NCBI GenBank assembly: GCA_030597645.1
Contig: JAUVRN010000159.1
Span: 1-5,543 of the forward strand
Source: Candidatus Zixiibacteriota bacterium
GTDB lineage: Bacteria; Zixibacteria; MSB-5A5; JAUVRN01
Reading direction: 5' to 3'
DNA: 5,543 nucleotides
Shown: piece by piece, positions 3,576 through 5,543 of the stretch
Layout: every line of letters starts with the position of its first letter
Position numbering within the stretch: the stretch's first letter is position 1
Position numbers and translations under genes: made by a program
The notes under the pieces: model-generated
The model's input: the letters and a program-made list of their open reading frames with translations, nothing else
Told to the model about the DNA's origin: nothing
Databases searched by the model: none

Positions 3576-5543
3576 ATGCGATCCACCAAGTGGCTCATAC
3601 TGGCCCTGGCCGTTGTCCTGACTTTGACAGCCGGACCGGTCCAGGCCCAAACCGTCTCGGACAGTGACTTTCTGGAGATCATTCCGGCAAGCATCGATAT
3701 CCCGGACAACAATATCGACACCAATTTCCACGTGGCGGTGATGATCCAGAGTGCGACGACATTCGGCGCGATCACGATCCCGCTCATGTATAATGGCCAT
3801 CCGGAAATCCGTATCGACACCACGATAGTGACGGGGGGCAACACGGGCGTCAGTTACGGACCCGCAGGCCAGCTTGCTGCAGGCTGGACGCTGCAAACCT
3901 CGCTTGTGGACGACGCGGCAGGTGGAATCCTGATCGGGTTCATCAGCTTCACATCTGTACCGCCCCAGAACGACACCCTTTGCTATGTCTACTTTGACGT
4001 CGATGCCAGTGGCGTCAACGGCACCGTGCCGCTAGACAGTGGTGTAGTCAACAACCAGAATCTGCGGATCACCGACGTGGGCGCCGGCGAGCACATTCCA
4101 ACCTGGTCCCCGGGCGTCGTCAACATCGGGGCACCCCAGCCGACGATTGGCCTCTCCCCCACGCAGCTCCCATATACCGCCACGATCGGAGCCGGCAACC
4201 CGGCCACTCAGACGTTTCAGATCAGCAACATCGGAGCCGGCACCCTCAACTGGACTGCGACGCCCTCGACGTCGTGGATTTCGGCCGCGCCCACCGGAGG
4301 ATCGGGTGGAGGCACGGTGACGGTATCTGTCAATATCGCCGGCCTGGTGGCCGGCACGCATACCGGGTACGTCGTGGTGGCGGACCCGGCGGCGTCGAAT
4401 TCACCCGAATCGCTACAGGTCACGCTGAACCTGGCCATGCCATCCCTCTCCGCGTCGCCGGCGTCCCTCAGCTTTATCGGCCAGGCGGGGGGGGCGAATC
4501 CAAACGCACAAACCGTGACGCTCACCGCGTCGCAGGGTGCGGCGATCGGCTGGACCGGGGCGACCAGCAATGCCTGGCTCGCCATCAATCCGACCGGAGG
4601 CACGACACCCAACTCTATAGCCATCTCCGTTGACATCTCCGGCCTCCCGGACGGAATCTACCGCGACACCATCGTAATCACGGCACCCAACGCGTCCAAT
4701 TCACCGGTGCGTATCCCGGTGCAAATGCTCCTCACGGCGCCACCGCTCATCGCCCTCTCACCCGAGTCTCTTTCGTTCTCGGCGATCGCAGGCGGTTCGA
4801 ACCCGGATCCGGATACGGTGCGCCTGACGAATGCGGGCACCGGCACGCTCGATTTTACGACGGCAACGGATCAGGCATGGTTGACCGCGGCGCCGGCCTC
4901 GGGGAACGCGCCCGCGAACATCGAAGTGGCGGTGAACACCACGGGCCTGGCAGCCGGGTCGTACACGGGACACGTCGTGGTCACGTCCGCGTCCGGTGCC
5001 AATTCACCTGAGACGGTATTTGTTGCACTCGACGTGCAGGCCGATCCGCCCGTGATCTCCGTGACACCGACCAGTGCCGGTTTCACCGCCACGGAGGGCG
5101 ACGCGGTCGGCAACCCGGCGGCCACCCGCGTGGCGATCGACAATACCGGCGGCGGCACGCTCAACTGGACTATTACCGGTCTCGATGCCGCATGGGTCGA
5201 CGTGTCCAAGACGTCTGGTGGAGCACCGGACACGTTTGACGTATCGGTCGATCCCACAGGCCTGGCGGCGGGAACCTACCAGGAGACGTTTCAGATCGTA
5301 GATCCTGCGGCCGTGGGCAGCCCGGTCACGTTCACCGTCGACTTCGAGGTCTTTGCGGGTCCGCCGACGATTGCCCTCTCGCCCACTATCTTCACGTTCT
5401 CCGCGATCGAAGGCGACACCAACCCGGCCACGCAGAGTTTGACCATCACCAATGTCGGCGGCAGTCAGCCTCTGAACTGGGCGACCGGCAACAACGAATC
5501 GTGGCTGACACTCAATCCGACGTCGGGCACCGCACCGTCCGCC
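3576..5543 (+). CDS. Secreted protein: cohesin-like domain plus tandem BACON-like repeats (C-terminus beyond window)
   Basis: Open from ATG 3576 to the right edge: 656 codons without a stop. Residues 1-24 are a signal peptide (hydrophobic 6-19, cleavage VQA|Q). Residues 27-188 form a beta-rich domain resembling cohesin-type modules: FHVAVMIQSATTFGAITIPL at 51-70, GWTL at 103-106, and DTLCYVYFDVDASG at 133-146. From 189, five repeats of 100-105 residues begin at 189, 289, 390, 492 and 597, the last cut at 60 residues. Each shows an LSP-type start, GxxNPxxQ, LNWT, a xxWL core and P(T/S)(S/G)G; the complete copies continue with V(D/N)xxGLxAGxYxG and NSPxxxxV. This is the BACON-like all-beta pattern, a carbohydrate- or surface-interaction fold in extracellular bacterial proteins. 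The likely role is adhesion or glycan binding outside the cell; a catalytic or anchoring C-terminal domain may follow. It has its own promoter and no visible operon partner upstream. The cohesin call is weaker than the repeat call. Confidence 0.88.
   Translation, partial: MRSTKWLILALAVVLTLTAGPVQAQTVSDSDFLEIIPASIDIPDNNIDTNFHVAVMIQSATTFGAITIPLMYNGHPEIRIDTTIVTGGNTGVSYGPAGQLAAGWTLQTSLVDDAAGGILIGFISFTSVPPQNDTLCYVYFDVDASGVNGTVPLDSGVVNNQNLRITDVGAGEHIPTWSPGVVNIGAPQPTIGLSPTQLPYTATIGAGNPATQTFQISNIGAGTLNWTATPSTSWISAAPTGGSGGGTVTVSVNIAGLVAGTHTGYVVVADPAASNSPESLQVTLNLAMPSLSASPASLSFIGQAGGANPNAQTVTLTASQGAAIGWTGATSNAWLAINPTGGTTPNSIAISVDISGLPDGIYRDTIVITAPNASNSPVRIPVQMLLTAPPLIALSPESLSFSAIAGGSNPDPDTVRLTNAGTGTLDFTTATDQAWLTAAPASGNAPANIEVAVNTTGLAAGSYTGHVVVTSASGANSPETVFVALDVQADPPVISVTPTSAGFTATEGDAVGNPAATRVAIDNTGGGTLNWTITGLDAAWVDVSKTSGGAPDTFDVSVDPTGLAAGTYQETFQIVDPAAVGSPVTFTVDFEVFAGPPTIALSPTIFTFSAIEGDTNPATQSLTITNVGGSQPLNWATGNNESWLTLNPTSGTAPSA
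4140..5543 (+). repeat. Tandem BACON-like repeat array within the secreted protein
   Basis: Copies occupy 4140-4439, 4440-4742, 4743-5048, 5049-5363 and 5364 to the window edge. Each encodes about 100 residues. Equivalent segments include TLNWTATPSTSWIS, AIGWTGATSNAWLA, TLDFTTATDQAWLT, TLNWTITGLDAAWV and PLNWATGNNESWLT. Divergence between copies is considerable at both DNA and protein level, so the array is old rather than a recent expansion. Confidence 0.85.
4487..4494 (+). repeat. G8 homopolymer in the secreted-protein coding sequence
   Basis: Eight consecutive G residues span codons 304-307 (GCG GGG GGG GCG, Ala-Gly-Gly-Ala) in repeat 2. The equivalent Gly-Gly in repeat 3 uses GGC GGT. 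One-base slippage would end the protein's frame early, within repeat 2. Confidence 0.7.

Noticed and set aside
3248..3896. Minus-strand open frames opposite the start of the secreted protein
   Set aside because: They are antisense to the signal peptide and N-terminal domain and have no recognisable protein features.
4140..5543. CRISPR-like or recent DNA-level tandem repeat
   Set aside because: The periodicity is about 300 bases and at protein level, with strong divergence between copies; it is a domain array.

Overview
The window is a moderately GC-rich bacterial chromosome segment with 5 recognisable genes, two of them cut by the window edges. The organism looks Gram-negative: an outer-membrane beta-barrel of the FadL/OmpP1 type ends in phenylalanine, and two signal peptides with A-x-A-type cleavage sites are visible. 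A secreted protein combining a cohesin-like N-terminal domain with tandem BACON-like repeats is typical of the FCB group and related candidate phyla (Zixibacteria, Latescibacteria and similar). That placement is inference from protein style only; no marker gene is present.

Left part, minus strand (1-2280): a promoter (TTGACA-N17-TATCCT) at 2252-2280 drives a FadL-like outer membrane protein (730-2178). After 155 bases follows the 5' part of an inner-membrane-anchored TPR protein of the YfgM/TPR_21 type (1-574, running off the left edge). The gap between them holds a possible extended -10 element and a small open frame. The 141 bases between the barrel promoter and the tRNA (2281-2421) show no gene and no convincing terminator.

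Middle (2422-3064): a complete minus-strand tRNA-Pro(CGG) with encoded CCA, and divergently a small Rossmann-fold protein of the TIGR00725/LOG-like (SLOG) family (2597-3064). An AT-rich element at 2512-2520 lies between them and can be read as a -10 on either strand.

Right part, plus strand (3065-5543): a 511-base non-coding stretch carries dyad symmetries, a good sigma70-type promoter (3344-3371), and a structured leader of about 200 bases with two hairpins and an imperfect direct repeat. It leads into a secreted multi-domain protein (3576 to the right edge) with a signal peptide, a cohesin-like domain and at least five tandem repeats of about 100 residues. A G8 homopolymer interrupts repeat 2 of this gene and is a candidate slippage site.

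No CRISPR array, insertion sequence, phage gene or obvious defence system is visible. The genes look like ordinary envelope and housekeeping functions. The points most worth a second look are the leader of the secreted repeat protein, the G8 tract in its coding sequence, and two short upstream open frames that each stop 5 bases before a downstream start codon.
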